A stretch of 64,000 nucleotides of DNA, from NCBI GenBank assembly GCA_948144175.1, contig CANXME010002087.1:1609501-1673500 (forward strand), written 5' to 3'. Made by a program: the position numbers and the translations under genes. Under the pieces are notes generated by a model that worked only from the letters and a program-made list of their open reading frames with translations, was not told the DNA's origin and did no database searches. Of this stretch, positions 63,501-64,000 are shown piece after piece. Numbering within the stretch: the first letter of the stretch is position 1; every line of letters begins with the position of its first letter. The DNA comes from Closterium sp. NIES-65 (taxonomy: Eukaryota > Streptophyta > Zygnematophyceae > Desmidiales > Closteriaceae).

Positions 63501-64000
63501 AGTCCCTTTCTTCGTCCCAGTGGACTCGTCGTTCTCCCCTTAGTCGTGCTGTGTCCCCAGAGCGTCGTCGGTCCCGTTATTGTGCAGACGGTTTGTTCCA
63601 CCTTGTTCTTCGCTCTCGTGTTCCACCTCCTCCTGTCCTTCCACAGCCCCCCTGAGCCGTCCCTCACTGAGCTTCACGACCCGCTGTCTGACTACCTCCG
63701 TGCCTCCCATCATATCGTCTCCAATGTTTTGTCTACGTTGGTCACTCACCCGACTGCACCTCTGTCGTCTGTTTCGGCACTTGTTACCACTGTTGCTGGC
63801 TTTGCCTCTTCCCACCGCCTTGACTACGCCGCTCACTTGGTGAGTGGCCCTGCTCGTTCTCCGTTCTCTGGGGGTGCTCCTGTTTTTCCCCTAGAGGTCC
63901 TCGAGGACAGGCAGTTCGAGCTTGGTTTTCTTGCGGCCGCTGTTCCTCATCTCTGCACCATGCTACTTGCCCCTGAGGGGGATCCAGACGCCCTTGACAT
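60569..64000 (+). pseudogene. Co6 pol, disrupted and cut by window end
   Basis: The first ORF (60569-61552) has a diverged finger C-X13-C-X4-H-X6-C near residue 42 and a protease (LDSGASSCFF near 61070). Integrase zinc region (WHHRLGHPSFPRL) and DVWGPSPILG, VVDDYSRYTTAFPL continue to 61868. After frameshifts come HSDRGGEFSS, QQNGVAERRIGLVMEV and CVFLGFPLDTSGWMLYDP to a TAG at 62352. The spacer ends in a Q/E-rich coiled coil with several TAGs. The RT N-terminal region (LDYAAHLVSG, LLAPEGDPDALD) runs into the window end. Confidence 0.85.
62935..63375 (+). repeat. Co6 Q/E-rich coiled-coil spacer
   Basis: Repeats encoding QERVEQES and VQLQTQQERVQEE peptides in 60-bp-related units, preceded by REERERFERA. 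TAG codons replace CAG at several Gln positions. The counterpart in Co4 is at 36530-36860. Confidence 0.75.

Larger units (their letters stand above)
40507..64000 (+). mobile_element. Co6: copia host element, continues past window
   Basis: The 5' LTR is 40507-40589, followed by a primer site. The leader is cut at 40637 and resumes at 59261 after Co7 (GATTT duplicated at 40633-40637 and 59256-59260). Coding sequence runs from 60569 to the window end, inside RT. The 3' LTR lies beyond 64000, so its own target duplication cannot be checked. It is inserted in the integrase domain of Co5. Confidence 0.82.

Noticed and set aside
1..64000. tRNA, rRNA or snRNA genes.
   Set aside because: I saw no cloverleaf-type A/B-box pair or rRNA-like stretch; only primer sites complementary to a tRNA end.

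Overview
The window is a repeat-dense stretch of a GC-rich, intron-containing nuclear genome. It holds one recognisable host gene, a split-gene orthologue of splicing factor SF3a60 (SF3A3, exons between 13783 and 19226). Its C-terminal zinc-finger region reads like the green-plant version of the protein. With the chromodomain Ty3/gypsy elements, iMet-type primer sites and expanded Ty1/copia elements, this suggests a streptophyte alga or other plant-lineage eukaryote. The species assignment is inference.

Elements are named here as follows. Gy1 (1190-13609) is a recent Ty3/gypsy chromovirus with identical 345-bp LTRs and intact gag and pol. Its leader is interrupted by Co1 (1562-8410, minus), a copia element with identical 132-bp LTRs and a 1748-codon ORF. 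Gy1 sits 173 bp upstream of the SF3A3 ATG. After SF3A3 come a candidate solo LTR (19349-19483), AT-rich sequence, and Co2 (20476-28502, minus), a decayed copia whose 3' LTR carries a 546-bp TA-flanked MITE. Co2 lies beside an older copia remnant, Co3 (28930-30244).

Co4 (30245 to about 38265, plus) interrupts Co3. It contains a nonautonomous LTR element (31512-33021) and a DD34E Tc1/mariner transposon (34913-36509). Co5 (38266-40506, minus) is interrupted by Co6 (plus, from 40507 beyond the window end). Co6 was invaded by Co7 (40638-59255, plus), and Co7 in turn contains Co8 (40834-48158, minus) in its leader and Gy2 (49496-55531, plus) in its gag gene. Ten insertions have target duplications readable directly from the sequence, so the order of events can be reconstructed.

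The copia family has an unusual shared design. It has short LTRs (83-151 bp), a primer-site-proximal hairpin, a conserved GGGCCCACC box, a leader of about 1-1.3 kb built of GC-rich repeats, and a C-X13-C-X3/4-H-X4-C zinc finger in place of the usual CCHC knuckle. A repeated LREWYA-type motif occurs both in Gag and in a long repetitive spacer between integrase and reverse transcriptase. Several members lack the capsid-like half of Gag. Both gypsy elements carry a phase-correct -1 frameshift heptamer followed by a stem at the gag/pol junction. In SF3A3, two separate 5' splice junctions have been amplified into tandem arrays.
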